NCBI GenBank assembly: GCA_964036155.1
Contig: OZ038423.1
Location: 43,911,249 to 43,975,248, forward strand
DNA: 64,000 bases
Direction: 5' to 3'
From: Diploscapter coronatus
Taxonomy: Eukaryota; Nematoda; Chromadorea; Rhabditida; Rhabditidae
Part shown: positions 10,101-22,196 of the stretch, in pieces
Position numbering within the stretch: the stretch's first letter is position 1
How the letters are laid out: every line of letters begins with the position of its first letter
Notes under the pieces: generated by a model
Told to the model about the DNA's origin: nothing
Database searches by the model: none
What the model saw: the letters and a program-made list of their open reading frames with translations, nothing else
Position numbers and translations under genes: made by a program

Positions 10101-11669
10101 CTGCTTGCAAAAAACAGCTCGTAGTATATCGATCCTTTCGCGTCCCACCAAACGGAGAGGAAGTGTTTGCATTGGTGGGGTTCAGTTTCGACTGCGCTGG
10201 TGGCTCTGCATCACGTGGGAGTCAGATGGCGTATTGTGTATCGTTGTCGTAAAGAATCCAGCTCTCACCTCCAGTCATTAGGTTTTTTAGAAATTCCTTT
10301 CGGTGCAGACGGAAGAGAAAAGACTGACAGATGTTAACACGCACTTTCTTATGGGCGTCGGTCAGTCGATGGGGGCTCATCTCAATTGAATTTTTCGATA
10401 GTCGAGATCGTGGAAATGGGTAATAATGATGGCATTGGAACACCCGAGTATCATCTCCAATTCTCATGTGGTAGTTTCCGGATTGACCTTGATAGTGCTC
10501 TGCAATTCGCCGTTGTTGATGGAGGATGGTCGTTCACTGCGCTCATTTTCTTGGAGGCTCGTATCTCCTGCTGCAAAGCGATAGAACCAGCGGTTGACTG
10601 TCTAACGGGAAGCAGTACCTTCACCGAATGTATTGTTGATGTTAGCGGTCGCTCTGCTTGCATTGTTGTTTTGGCGCCACTCGTAGTAGATAACTGTTCA
10701 AAGTGGGGGTTCACTTATAATAATCGTAAGTCATCAAACCCCTGGGTGCGGGCCCTTGTATACCCATGTGGTGATAGCTTAGAGAACATTCTACAAGGTT
10801 CTCACACTTATTAGGGCATTCGACTCATTTCTAGAAAATTATAGATTTTTAAAATTTTTGGTGCAGGACTTTCTATCCAACGTAATATTATAACCCCTGA
10901 ACAAGATGTGGGTATTTTATTCGCATGTAGGCCGAGAGCATTCCTCCGTATGATCCGCCAATGGCAATCACTGGAGAGTGTTTAGCCCCAGGAATTCGCT
11001 AAAGAGAGTCATGAAGAAAGAAAATTAGAAAAATGCCTAACCTTCTGTTTCAAGTGATCAATCAGCAAAGCAAAATCTGCGAGCGCTTGTTCGGAAGACA
11101 AATATCCAAGATATGAAATGTTGTTGAGACAAAGTTCCTTGCTAATATTGTAATTGATAGGATCAAATGGCAATTGAAATTTACGAATAGGGCCAGGTTT
11201 CTCCATAATAGCGATGTTCAGCAAAAATGACTGCAGCTCTGAATTGAGGAGCGCTATCCCACACGAAACCAGTCATTTGTGCATATTTTTCAATCGAATC
11301 CTCACTACCAGTGAGGAAGAAAATGGGTCCGCCACTTACGTAATTATCCAAGTTTATCAAATATCTGCAAATAAAAATATCTAAGTTAAAATTAAAAGAA
11401 ATTAAAATGAACCTCAATCTGAAAGTGTCGGTGTTACCAAACGAAAAATGATCTACAGGAATATCTAATAGCCATTCAGTTTCCCATTTGTATGTAGGTT
11501 CAGAGTAATAGTAACTCAAAAACTATATGGATTCATTATTTCGAAAAATGTTTGACACAACCTTGTTATTGTCAGCACTCCTATAGTCCGCCCATGAGAC
11601 AGAATCACCAAGTATTTGCAGAAATAACGGTTCAAATATTATGAAAACTAGGGTAAATGCCTTCAGCAT
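7135..11669 (-). CDS. Peptidase family S28 serine carboxypeptidase/aminopeptidase (PRCP/DPP7-like)
   Basis: Fifteen exons join without a phase break: 11669-11562, 11522-11413, 11364-11185, 11141-11042, 10998-10895, 9244-9175, 8983-8896, 8848-8750, 8706-8627, 8301-8236, 8184-8086, 7823-7714, 7653-7561, 7513-7375 and 7218-7135, giving 509 aa. The start at 11669 gives a hydrophobic signal peptide (about residues 1-24). Family hallmarks: [38 protein letters not shown], the nucleophile in GGSYGG (Ser182), SSAPVYG, WTYQTCTE, NGKFDPW (Asp441) and GAHHYDLR (His468). The catalytic triad is intact. S28 enzymes cleave prolyl bonds in lysosomes or secretions; the exact substrate preference cannot be read here. 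The intron 9245-10894 holds a mariner; two other introns hold MITEs. The donor after exon 8983-8896 (GTCCTG) is weak. Confidence 0.93.
7894..8033. mobile_element. Foldback MITE in an S28 peptidase intron
   Basis: Terminal arms TTATTCCCAAAAA followed by ATGGAGATCGAAA match, reverse-complemented, about 8006-8033, with a single mismatch over about 27 bp. The element is 140 bp, non-coding, inside the intron 7824-8085. Target-site duplication is unclear. Confidence 0.7.
8359..8573. mobile_element. MITE with long degenerate TIRs (Tc1/mariner-like ends) in an S28 intron
   Basis: The left end TACACTGCGGTGCAA and the reverse-complemented right end TACATTGAGGTGCAA stay alignable over roughly 65 bp, sharing TTTGG and CTGGTT further in. 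The ends begin with TA, as in Tc1/mariner relatives. It is 215 bp, without an open frame for a transposase, inside the intron 8302-8626. Divergent arms indicate an older insertion than the palindrome at 4018-4332. Confidence 0.65.
9631..10887 (-). mobile_element. Mariner element (defective) in intron 5 of the S28 peptidase gene
   Basis: TIRs TTACGTTGGATAGAAAGTCC (left, from 9633) and its reverse complement (right, ending 10885) are near perfect over about 30 bp and are flanked by TA duplications. The length of about 1.26 kb is normal for mariner. The transposase frame runs on the minus strand, the same direction as the host gene. The right end lies only a few bases inside the intron, so the host donor (GTTATA, 10894-10889) abuts the element. 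The peptidase reading frame is unaffected if the intron is removed. Confidence 0.93.
9717..10800 (-). pseudogene. Degenerate mariner transposase
   Basis: Recognisable blocks in order: [15 protein letters not shown] (DNA-binding region), [62 protein letters not shown] and a C-terminal tail ending at a TAA at 9719-9717. Families of this type carry a DDD catalytic triad. The first Asp, normally in TGDEKW, is Gly here (TGGESW). The second (HDNAR) and third (PSDYHLF) are present. Several in-frame stops interrupt the frame, for example after ASGTH and after NFFVC. This copy cannot make active transposase. Confidence 0.92.
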
Positions 11670-13240
11670 CTTCACAATAATAAAATTATTACTGCTAAAT
11701 TAAGCAATAGGTGTAGGGATTAAAAGGTTAGACCTGGACCTGGTTTTCGAGCCCAAATTTTTAAAACGTCCAAGTTCAGATCCGAGAAAATCCGATTAGC
11801 CCCTAGGTCCAGACTCAAACTTTTAAACACTGAATAGGCGATTTTAAACAGCATTAAAAGTCAATGGAGATAAGATAATCATAACTAAATTTAAAAATTA
11901 GCTATGGCCAGAAATGTACGGACAAGAAACGGAGAATCAGAGGAATCATTCTCTTCCGTTCTAGCATAGCGTGTGCTCCAGACTAGAATATCGTGATTGA
12001 GATTTGGGAGACTAATTTCGTCAAGCGATTTTAGCGTAAAAACAATATGAAATAATCCTGTTATAAACCCAGAATGCAAAAGTATACTCGGGTAAATCGC
12101 ATAGCTCACACACAACTTAGAAACCGAATCGGGTCAGGAGCGATCAGTAAAGTCTGTATCACGGATGGGTAAATTACACCGGTAAGCGTCCGAATTGACC
12201 GGTAACGGACGGTAAGCGGGCTCGTACAGACCGGTAGACCTTTATTGCAGCCCGGTACGGATCCAAATCGATTCATAAGGTTGTATATGAGTAGGGTTAC
12301 ATTTTAGTAAGAGGATGAAAAATGTCTAGACACTTCCCTTATAGTAAATGGGTGATGATAAGAATAAAAATTTGATTGATACTTTTCTTGATCAATGATA
12401 CAACTTAGTGTCGGTTCCAGAACTAACACTGAATTCGCTCAATGAAATCCTTTTTATATGTTGTGAAGACATTAAGATGCAAGGGTACACGAACTTTGAC
12501 TTCCTTTTTTTTAAATCAAACTTTGATCTCGAAAATTTTCAAAAAACTAGAATTTTTGCGAAGTGATTTTTTTTCTGATTTTTCTTTTTCCACTATTAGA
12601 TATGTGCCTAGGGAACATTTTTGCTTCCGGAACATACCCCCGAAACACGAGGCGAGCCCGCGAAATCGGACACTGTAATTTTAAAATCGCTCGTGTGAGC
12701 TTCATAGGCCATGCTCATCAGCGCTCACGCGGAATATGAAAGATTACATTTTTCTTGTTATTTTGTGATAGAAAATGTATCGCTTTTCATGCGGTTTTTT
12801 GCTACAATCCTGTCTAGCCCTACAGAATCCGAGAAAAATACTTCCATGACTCTGTCTTCAAATCGGGAATATCACTTGCGGTCTCTACTTATAATTCTCA
12901 ATTAATTTATGCAGGAAAAACAAAAGGTTATTTTCGACGGTGAACCGGTAAAATTTACCGTAAGATCATACGGTAGCAATTTTCTAACTCTTTTCTTTCC
13001 CATTTTTCTTCCTCGTTTCTTTTCGCCCACTCCATTTCTCCCATCTTTTGCTTTCGCTTTCTCTCTCTCTCTCTCCACTTTCACTCAATCTTTTCGCTCT
13101 GCATTTACGGGTTCATTTGATAAATCGCGCTCTATGGAATTCTTGTTTTCTTCTTGAAATTTGTTTTTGAATTTTCTCGAGTTGTTGTTATTTTCCTTTT
13201 GTTTCGTGATCCTATTTTAATCCTGCAATTTTCTTTAGAA
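11670..13240. other. Intergenic interval between divergent S28 and DDX18 genes
   Basis: No gene is supported. It contains a cluster of CCGGTAA-like direct repeats at about 12178-12250 and a pyrimidine-rich tract at about 12985-13090 (long CT runs, TCTCTCTC) close to the DDX18 start, which may be part of its promoter. The S28 and DDX18 genes are divergent, so both promoters should be in this stretch. Confidence 0.5.
13229..13238 (+). promoter_or_regulatory. Probable trans-splice acceptor 2 nt before DDX18 ATG
   Basis: TTTTCTTTAG ends two bases upstream of the ATG at 13241, the typical position of a spliced-leader acceptor in nematodes. No branch-site or leader evidence is available from the genome alone. 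Confidence 0.45.
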
Positions 13241-16200
13241 ATGGGGCTCGACGTTCGTAAGAAGGTCATGAAGCGCAAGCTCAACAAAATGAAGGAGGTT
13301 AGAAAGTTTAAAGTTTTTAGGTTCAAAATTTATTTCCTTTTTATCTTTCCCAAGAATTCGAGAAGTACTTCTTTCAAATGCTTTCGAATTTTCAGCGAAG
13401 ATTACTTTTTCCAGTATAATCCTTGCAAAGATAATTCTTGAAGCAAAATTTTTATTGTGATACGAAATTTTAAAAGAATCTTGTAGAAAGAATTTTTGGG
13501 CTCGAGACTATTTTTCGGGGAACTCAAAATAAGCCAATTTTCTTGAAATACCATTTTTATTCACATGAACAAGGAAAGGTGCAATTCAGACTTTTAGACG
13601 CCTGAAAAATCGTTTTTTCCTTATAATTTTTGAAAATGGCTGGAATTTGCAGGCTCAAGCTAACAAAAGAAGAAGGGAGGCGGAGAAAAACGAGCAAAAC
13701 GCGGATCAGAAAAAGCGAAGCAGACAGGAGGAGAGCGGAGACGACTCCGAGCAGGAATCCGTCGAGCAACAACACAATCATAAGGTTGGTTTATGATTCA
13801 GAGGCTGATCCGCAACAAATCTTAAAATTCTGAAGTGAAAAGTCCCGGATCACCGTTGGCAACGAATTTGTTATAATAATAATTTCGTCTGAAAAATCAC
13901 CTACAATTCAAATTCGTTCAATTTTTAGACAAAATGGCTAAACTTTGCATTTCACAGGTTTTTTTATTTGATAAAGTAAAGCAAAGAATATGAGGATGAT
14001 CAGTTTTAAAGGATCTATGAGCTTCTATGTTTCTAAATTTCACGATTCACCTGCAGTTTTACAGAAAAAATATTCGATTTTCAGGGAGAGTCTTCTGGAA
14101 ATGAGAATGAGAATGGTCCTTCGGAAGACATTCTGGAAGGGGCCGAAGTGGCGTCGTACCTCTCGAATACGAGCTTCGCCTCGCTGAAAGGCAAGGTCAA
14201 CGACCGACTTCTCGCGAACATCGACAAAATGGGCTTCACCTCCATGACCGAGATCCAAGCGAAAAGCATCGCTCCACTTCTGGAGGTAGAAAGATTTTCC
14301 TGGAATTAAAAAATCCGCTTTTTTCTACTATTTCGAAGAATTGAATTGAAATCGTTGTTCTTTGGCATGACTGAATTTCAATTTTTTGCTTTTCAAATAG
14401 TCTGAAAGTTAAATTCGAAGAAGAAATATCTTTGAAAAATTATAATGAAGGTTTGAGACTGAAAATTCAGGGCAAAGACGTGTTGGCGTCGGCGAAGACT
14501 GGCTCGGGTAAGACGCTGGCCTTCCTCATTCCGGCCATTGAGTTGCTCTACAAGCTGGACTGGAAACAGCATTACGGCACTGGCATCGTCATCATCTCCC
14601 CAACCAGAGAGCTCTCCATGCAGACCTATGGAGTACTCACTGAGCTGCTTGAAGGCGAGTATTTTATTAAAGTAAAAGAACAGATTAATTGATATCTTGA
14701 ATTTTAAAAAAATGCATCACCGCGGAGTTTTCTGAAAATGACTATTATTTTGAATTGTAACGAGACATGTTCATGATCTAGATAAATTTTCAAAATTCCT
14801 GAGGCGTGTGCCTAATAGTGATGACTTATTCGTGGATATGTTCGAAGAAAAGCATTTGGAAGTTGTTGATTTTGAAGAGAAGTATAAAATTGCATTTTCA
14901 GGCTCAAGCATTTCTCACGGCCTCATAATGGGCGGCTCGAATCGTAAGGCGGAGACGGAAAAGTTGGTTAAGGTTGGAAAATTTGTTTAAATCGCAAGCA
15001 ATAAATGAATTCAAAATTTTGCAGGGAGTGACAGTGATGGTGGCAACGCCCGGTCGTCTGCTGGATCACTTGCAGAATACGGAGGACTTCCTCGTGAAGA
15101 ACATGAAATGCCTCATCATCGACGAAGCGGACAGAATACTCGACATCGGGTTCGAGCTCGAAATGCAGCAGGTCGGAAAAGATTTTTGATGTCAATCATT
15201 TTGAAAAATGAGTTGATTTAAGCTTGTACTCGGGTTCTTTTTCCGATGTTTTTCCAGAGAAAAACGAAATCGAAGAAGGAAATAATTCGCTTTTTTCCAG
15301 ATCCTGAGACACCTGCCCAAGAAAAGACAGACTATGTTATTCTCCGCGACGCACACGACTAAGGTAATTTTAGAAAAAAATTAAAACTTGGAGCATAGAT
15401 TTTATGGTAAAAATGCGCAAAACTATTTATTCCAGGTTGATGAACTAGTAAGATTGGCGCTGCACGCTGATCCCGTGAAAATCTCGGTGGCCGAACAAAG
15501 TGACTTAGCCACGGTCGATGGTCTGCAGGTAAATGATAATTTATTTAAAAAAAAAAAACCAGAAAGTTTCTACATATTTGAAAGTATTGGTAGAAATTTT
15601 TAACGAAAGCCAAGATTTGAATTTTTTGAAAGACATACTGGATTTGTTTCAGCAAGGCTACGTCGTCTGCCCTTCGGACAAGCGGTTCCTTCTCCTCTTC
15701 ACCTTCCTTCGCAAAAACAAGAACAAAAAGGTGGGGATACTGTAATTTACTACTTGGCAATTGTTTGAAAGAAGATTTAGAATTTTGAAACTGGTTTTTG
15801 TTCCAAATTTCGACAGCACATTTTGATCGAATAGCTTTTTATCAGGGAAAAAAGATCCTTTGTAATGTACCTGACTTTTAATAGGAAATTTGAAAAAGTG
15901 GAAATATTCTTTTTCAATTTAGGTGATGGTGTTTTTCTCGTCTTGTCACTCGGTGAAATACCACCAGGAACTGCTGCAGTACATCGACGTGCCCGTCATG
16001 TCGATTCATGTAAGAATAGGGAAATTTGAACGAATTTAGTTTTTGACAACAAATATTCAATTTGGAAAACGTAATTTTTCTTATGAAGAAAAGATAGATT
16101 TTTCAAAAACATTTTTTATAAGAAAGTGAAATTTTTAGGGCAAGCAAAAGCAGCAGAAGCGTACGACCACGTTCTTCCAGTTCTGTGAGGCCGAATCTGG

Positions 16201-17088
16201 AACCCTGCTTTGCACTGATGTCGCTGCGAGGTAGAAATTTAAACTAGGAAGAAATTTCAAGAAAATGTTTTACTTTTCCATTTCTTTTTACTTGATTTAA
16301 AAATGCAAAAATAGAAAAGCAAAATATTATTTTTTTTAATGAAAATTTTGTTTTGAGAGGTCTGGACATTCCCGCAGTGGATTGGATCGTGCAGTACGAC
16401 CCCCCTGATGAGCCCAGGGAGTACATTCACCGAGTCGGCAGAACGGCCAGAGGCAAGGACGGACGCGGAAATGCACTGCTCATTTTGCAGGTACGAAAGT
16501 TTTTGATTCTCTTAATATTTTTTTTTTTTAAATCGTGCATTTATTCTACTGAATTTGTATCTTTTTTCTTGGTAAAAATGAAATGTTAAACGAGGTTGAT
16601 AAGTTCATTTCAGCCCGAAGAACTCGGCTTCCTTCGCTACTTGCGGGCTGCTAAAGTCGTGCTTTCCGAAATGGAATTCTCCTGGTCCAAGGTGAATGAA
16701 AAGGGATCAATTTTGGAGAAACGAGATCATATTTCCAGATCGCCAACATCCAGACGCAGCTGGAGAACCTGATGTCGAACAACTACTACCTGAATAAGTC
16801 TGCGAAGGAGGCCTACAAGAGCTACATCAGGGCATACGATTCTCATTCGCTCAAGGTAATTATTCAAAATGAAATTCGTGGTAATAAGTCGTTTTTCAGG
16901 ACATTTTCGACGTGAACAAACTGGACCTTATGAAGGTGTGCAAGGCGTTCGGCTTCACGGTGCCTCCCTTCGTCGACCTGCCCATTTCGCACAAACCCAA
17001 AGTCGAGATCCGATCCAAGCTGTCCGGGGCCGGATACAGGAAAAAGCAGAAACCCTTCGGGTTCAAACAGAAGAAGCCGCACCATTAG
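13241..17088 (+). CDS. DDX18: ATP-dependent RNA helicase DDX18/HAS1 (DEAD-box)
   Basis: Fifteen exons, all in phase: 13241-13297, 13653-13784, 14085-14285, 14471-14654, 14902-14972, 15025-15171, 15301-15363, 15436-15528, 15653-15730, 15923-16009, 16139-16230, 16358-16490, 16614-16691, 16739-16855 and 16900-17088, giving 573 aa. After a charged N-terminus come the Q-motif region (GFTSMTEIQ), Walker A AKTGSGKT (138-145), [21 protein letters not shown] (248-251), SAT (279-281), [39 protein letters not shown] and HRVGRTARG (from 426). The C-terminal [16 protein letters not shown] region and the basic tail are HAS1/DDX18-specific. The family acts in the nucleolus in 18S/40S and early 60S ribosome assembly. 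Intron 4 is GC-AG and intron 11 ends in GAG. The purine-rich charged exon 2 is probably disordered. Confidence 0.96.
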
Positions 17089-17481
17089 GCCTAACCTCCC
17101 CTTTTCTTTTTTACCTAGAAATAATTTGAATATTTTTCTGAAAAATTCAAATCACTTCTATGTTTACTTTGAAGAATTTTTGAAGTTTTCAAGAATTTTC
17201 GTTCTTTTTTACCTGTTCTGAAACATCGTTGATTTGATTTTTATTAGATTTTTGAGGTCAAAATCGAGTTGCCAGCAGATTTTGTCCTCGAAACCTTTCA
17301 ATTTTCGTTGGTTGTTATCGTTTTGTTGTTGTGAAATGGATATTTTACGCGAAATTTTGCATTTCTTGAAACCTCACGCTGTTTTTATCAGCGAAAATAT
17401 CGAAATTTTTCGATTTTCTTTTTAATTTTTAAAATGCTCAGGTGATTTTTCAAAAATTCAAAAGTAAAGGAAAGAGTGAAA
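17089..17481 (+). other. Spacer between DDX18 and GBE1
   Basis: AT-rich, about 390 bp, no gene. A possible acceptor (ATGCTCAG, ending 17441) lies 40 nt before the GBE1 ATG and could serve trans-splicing. The gap is wider than the roughly 100 bp usual in nematode operons, so co-transcription is possible but not indicated. Confidence 0.4.
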
Positions 17482-20400
17482 ATGGCCCGCCCACCGGCTC
17501 TGGACAATCTGCTGCGACTGGATGGCTATCTCTGGGACTTTCAGGTAAATTTGAAAAATAAAGATCAACTAAAAGATAAAAGTTCAAATTTTCAGCACGA
17601 GATTTGCCGCAGATATGGCGTATTCCAGGAGTACTTGAAGAAGATTGAAGAGGTTTGGATTGAAATTATTTATTTTCAAAACATCTACTGATAAGTCTTT
17701 CACGAAAATAAATGATGATTTTGTTGATTTAATATTTCCTTTTTTACTTTTTGCAGTGTGGCGGAATGGACGCATTCACGTCGAGCTACCGTGAGTACGG
17801 CCTGCACGTGCAGCCCGACAACTCGATTCGCGGTCTCGAGTGGTGCCCCGCAGCCGAGAAACTCGCCCTCGTCGGCGATTTCAGTGAGATATTTCAATTT
17901 TCTAGGAAATCGTTATTTTGCCAGTTATAAAAAGTTGCAATTTTTGAATAATTCAAAAATATTCGAAAAGTCAAATAAAACTGCCATTTTGAACAGATCT
18001 AGTCGAGAATTTCTACATCGTACTCATAAAAATTGATATAAGATTTGTTTTATTTTTACGATGAAAAAAGCTTTAAGACTCGTGGAACTGGGACTCGCAC
18101 CCGTACGAGAAGGGCGAGTTCGGCAAGTGGACCATCAACTTGGCCCCCAAGGAAGACGGCTCGCCCGCCATTCCGCACGGATCCATCATCAAGGTCATTC
18201 ATTATTTTATCTGGGAAAAGTAATATTTTCAACTGCTTAAAATAGTTGATGTATTTTCTAGAAAGTGATGGTCTAATTATTTCCTGAGATACTTGAACTG
18301 AAAAAGGTCTTATTCGATGTCTTTCAAAACTTCTGAAAGGATCAACCATTTTAGATCGCGGTCACTACGAATGGCAGCATGAAGCTGAAGCTCTCGCCCT
18401 GGGCCACCTACATCACCAGACCCAAAGAGACTTACGTCTACCATCAGGTAAGCATGTTTAAAATTCAATGTAAAGTGGCAAGAAATAACGCTTCCTTGAA
18501 TGATTTTATTTTGAAAGTAAAAATAGAAAAAGAAAAGGTCAAATTTTGTATTTTTTCGGGATTTTCATCCTTCTAAGTTTGGAATTTTGAGGAATTCTAC
18601 AACCCCCCGGAGCGGTACGTGATGAAGCACGCGAAGCCTGCGCGTCCCGCCTCGCTGCGCATCTACGAAGGCCACGTCGGCATAAGCAGTCCCGAGCCGA
18701 AGGTCAATTCCTACAGGGCCTTCGCCGACGACGTCATTCCCAGGATCCATCAGCAGGGTGGGACATTTTTTTTAATGATTTTTCAATTTAGACCCTAAAT
18801 TTTGAATTATAAAAAATTTAATACAAGTTGATTTAAAAAAATGAAGCTTTATTGGTGATAAAGTTTGAACTTTCTAAATTAGACGTGATTTGTAATTTAG
18901 TTTTTTTTAGAAAAAAGTTAAAAATTGTCTTTTTAAAAATGAGATTTTTGCAGGCTACAACGCGATCCAGCTGATGGCGATCATGGAGCACGTCTACTAT
19001 GCCTCGTTCGGCTACCAGGTCACCAACTTCTTCGCCGCGTCCAGGTGCGCACTTTTCCACGGAATCGCGAGTACTTGTCAAAAATGGATACTTTTCTTCC
19101 AACTCTGAAAACTAAAATATCGTTTAGTAGAAAAGTGCTCATTTCTAAATCTTGGACGAAGTATTTCATTTTTTGTTGGAACAAATGTTCTCACTTCAGA
19201 TATTTCAAGGAAAAAAGCTTGACCTGCAAACGTTCAAATTTCAGCCGCTTCGGCACTCCCGACGACCTGAAATACCTCGTGGACAAGGCGCACTCGCTGG
19301 GCGTCTACATCCTCCTCGACGTGGTCCACTCGCACGCGTCGAAGAACGTCGAGGACGGGCTGAACGAGTGGGACGGCACGTCGGGCAACTACTTCCACTC
19401 CAACAGCAGAGGCTTCCACTCGCTCTGGGACTCCCGACTCTTCGACTACACGCAGTAAGTCGTTTTTTCCTCACTTTATTCGAAAAAAAAAAAATCTTTC
19501 AATTCGAATAAACGTTGGGTTCTTCAAGGTTAAAATGTTTCAGGAAAAGATTATTCGAAACTTACGTGCTTGAATGAATTGTCTCGTTCGCCAGTCTCAA
19601 AATTTACAATTTTGAGGATCGAGACGCTGCGCTTCCTGCTGTCGAACCTGCGCTGGTGGGTGGAGGAGTACGGCTTCGACGGGTTCCGATTCGACGGCGT
19701 CACCTCGATGATCTACCACTCGCACGGCATGAACGACGACTTCAGCGGCGGCTACCCGATGTACTTCGGCCTCAACGCGGACACCGACTCCCTGGTCTAC
19801 CTCATGATCGCCAACCACTACCTCCACAACAAGTTCCCGCAAATCATCACCATCGCCGAGGTTGCTAAATCTATTTTTAAGACAAATTACTAGATCTTTC
19901 ACGGCTTAAGTATTGATATTGGGAATTTTCCTAGATTTGGTTTTAGGTCTTTTTCTATTTTGTTTCATGCAAATCTAGCAGAAAATTCAGGAGGTTTCCG
20001 GAATGCCCGCGCTCTGCAGACCCGTTGACGAAGGCGGACAGGCACTTTAAAAATTGGCGGAAAATTTTGAAATTGCAAAACTCAGGGTTTCGACTACAGA
20101 CTGGCGATGGCGATCCCGGACATGTGGATCAAGATTCTGAAACATACGTCGGACGAGGACTTGAAAATCAGCGACCTCGTTCACACGCTCGAGAACAGGA
20201 GGTGCGTTTTCTTTCGACAACTAAAATACAGCATTTTTTAAAAATAACTTTCAAGAACATTATTCTTGTGAAAACGAATTGCATTTTTATTTTTTCCAGA
20301 TACGGTGAGCTGCACGTGGCGTATGCGGAGTCACACGACCAGGCCCTCGTGGGCGACAAATCCATCGCCTTCTGGCTCATGGACAAGGGTAGGGACGTTT

Positions 20401-22196
20401 CAAACTTTGAAAATATCGTAAAAATTTCAACTTCATTATCATTTCGAAAGGCTGGAAAAGATCGATTGTATTGATGATTGAAAAATTAGAATAAAGTGGA
20501 TAGTTCTAGTCCATCAATAGAAGCCCCTTCAAAGAGTTATTTGAAAGTAGAACTCGGGAACTTGTTTCAGAAGATTTTGCGTATTTCAGATTTAGATTTC
20601 TTTTTTCAGAGATGTACGACTTCATGTCGACGGTGACACCAATGACGCCGATCATCGACCGCGGTCTGGCCCTCCACAAGATGATCCGCCTGCTCACCAT
20701 GGGCTTGGGTGGCGAGGCGTGGCTCAACTTCATTGGTTAGTCATTCTTTAGTAATATTGTTTATTAAAAAAAAGCCTCTTTAGTAAATTCCGAAAAATAA
20801 CCTATTCTTTAAATAGAAACTGAGATTTGTATTTGAAAGCTCTGGTTTTTGAAACTAATATAAAAATTTCGCAGAAAACCTTCGCGGACTATAATTTTTG
20901 TCGCTATTTTGATGAATGAATGCGAAGATTGGAATATTTTAAGGAAAGCTCGATTTTTTTCAGGAAACGAGTTCGGCCACCCGGAATGGCTCGACTTCCC
21001 CCGCATCGGCAACAACGAGTCCTACCACTACGCCAGGAGACAATTCAATTTGGTACTTTTTCTTTTTTACTGAAAAATCCCGTTTTTCAGGATTTCATTC
21101 ATTTTTGCAACGAAAAAACCTAGAAAATGAAGAAAGAATATGATTTCTTTTATTTCGCTGGTCTGAAGAAATGGAAGCTGGCATTTCGTGAATTTTTTCG
21201 TTGTTTTCAAGGATGTCTAGAACGCGAAATTGTGTTTCTATTAATTTCTTTAATTTTTCTAGAAAAACCAATTTTGAAAATAATAAAAAATCAGGTGGAC
21301 GACGACATTCTTCGGTACAAATTCTTGAACCGCTGGGATGCGGCGATGAACGCACTCGAGGCCAAAACCGGCTGGCTTCACTCTGGACCGGTAATTTTAT
21401 TTAAAAATTTTTCTAATTTCAAGAAAATTTATCTTTAATTAGGCGCCATTGCTGGAAAAATTCTTGTTCGCCATATTTTTCTTTCTGAGTCTGCTAAAAT
21501 TCGCCGAAGATGATCACTGTCGAGTAATTTTGGGTATTCAATCACTAAAAATTGAATTCTTGCGAATATTGGTTATTTTTTAATTCTTCAAATTTTCAGG
21601 CATACGTTTCGTGGAAGCACGAGGGCGACAAGGTGATCGCCTTTGAGAGGGGAGGTCTGTTGTTCGTCTTCAACTTCCACCCGACCAAGAGCTTCCCCGA
21701 CTACACCATCGGCGTCGAGGAGTCTGGAACGTAAGCCGCGAGATTTTTTTGAGTCCTTAAAATTTCAATATTCCAGCCGAATTTGTTGTTTTTGGCCCCT
21801 TCTAAAGAATTATGTTTATGGAAATTTTGAAATGCGTCAACTAAAAACTCAAATACTAGACAAGTTCTATTTTAGGCCAAAATTGGACGAAAATAGTTTT
21901 TGCGATTTTTCAGGTACCAGTTGGCGCTGGACAGTGACGCAGAGCAGTTCGGGGGTCACTCACGACTCGCTGGAGACGAGGGCCATCAATCCATCCCCGA
22001 GGGATACGCCAACAGGAGGAATCGGGTCATGGTACGGCATTCTTGCATTTTTCCGAAACGAATGTTGTCTTTTTACTGAAAGAAATAAGCATTTTTGAAA
22101 TTTTTCGACATGATCTTTTTTGAAAGAAATGTTCAAATTCGATTTTTTCAGCTCTACATCCCGTGCCGCACGGCGCTCGTGTTCCAGAGGAAGTAG
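17482..22196 (+). CDS. GBE1: 1,4-alpha-glucan (glycogen) branching enzyme
   Basis: Eighteen exons in consistent phase: 17482-17544, 17596-17652, 17757-17883, 18078-18193, 18355-18447, 18592-18757, 18954-19044, 19245-19454, 19617-19860, 19991-20041, 20086-20201, 20300-20388, 20610-20735, 20964-21052, 21295-21390, 21600-21730, 21914-22031 and 22152-22196, giving 675 aa, close to animal GBE1 (about 700). It carries an N-terminal CBM48-like part, then the GH13 barrel: [53 protein letters not shown] (nucleophile Asp334), TIAE (acid/base Glu389) and [16 protein letters not shown]-terminal blocks [13 protein letters not shown] and [11 protein letters not shown] are also present. It moves alpha-1,4 glucan chains to 1,6 branches in cytosolic glycogen synthesis. 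Intron 10 is GC-AG, and introns 5 and 8 end in TTTTGAG. Confidence 0.97.

Noticed and set aside
10386..10814. 142-codon plus-strand frame inside the mariner
   Set aside because: It is antisense to the recognisable minus-strand transposase blocks.
11181..11224. Apparent frameshift in the S28 peptidase between ETWPYS and the next block
   Set aside because: A 43-nt intron (11142-11184) with GTAAAT donor and ATTAG acceptor restores frame exactly.
17700..22100. Long GC-rich antisense frames opposite GBE1 exons
   Set aside because: Shadows of the strongly biased coding exons on the plus strand.
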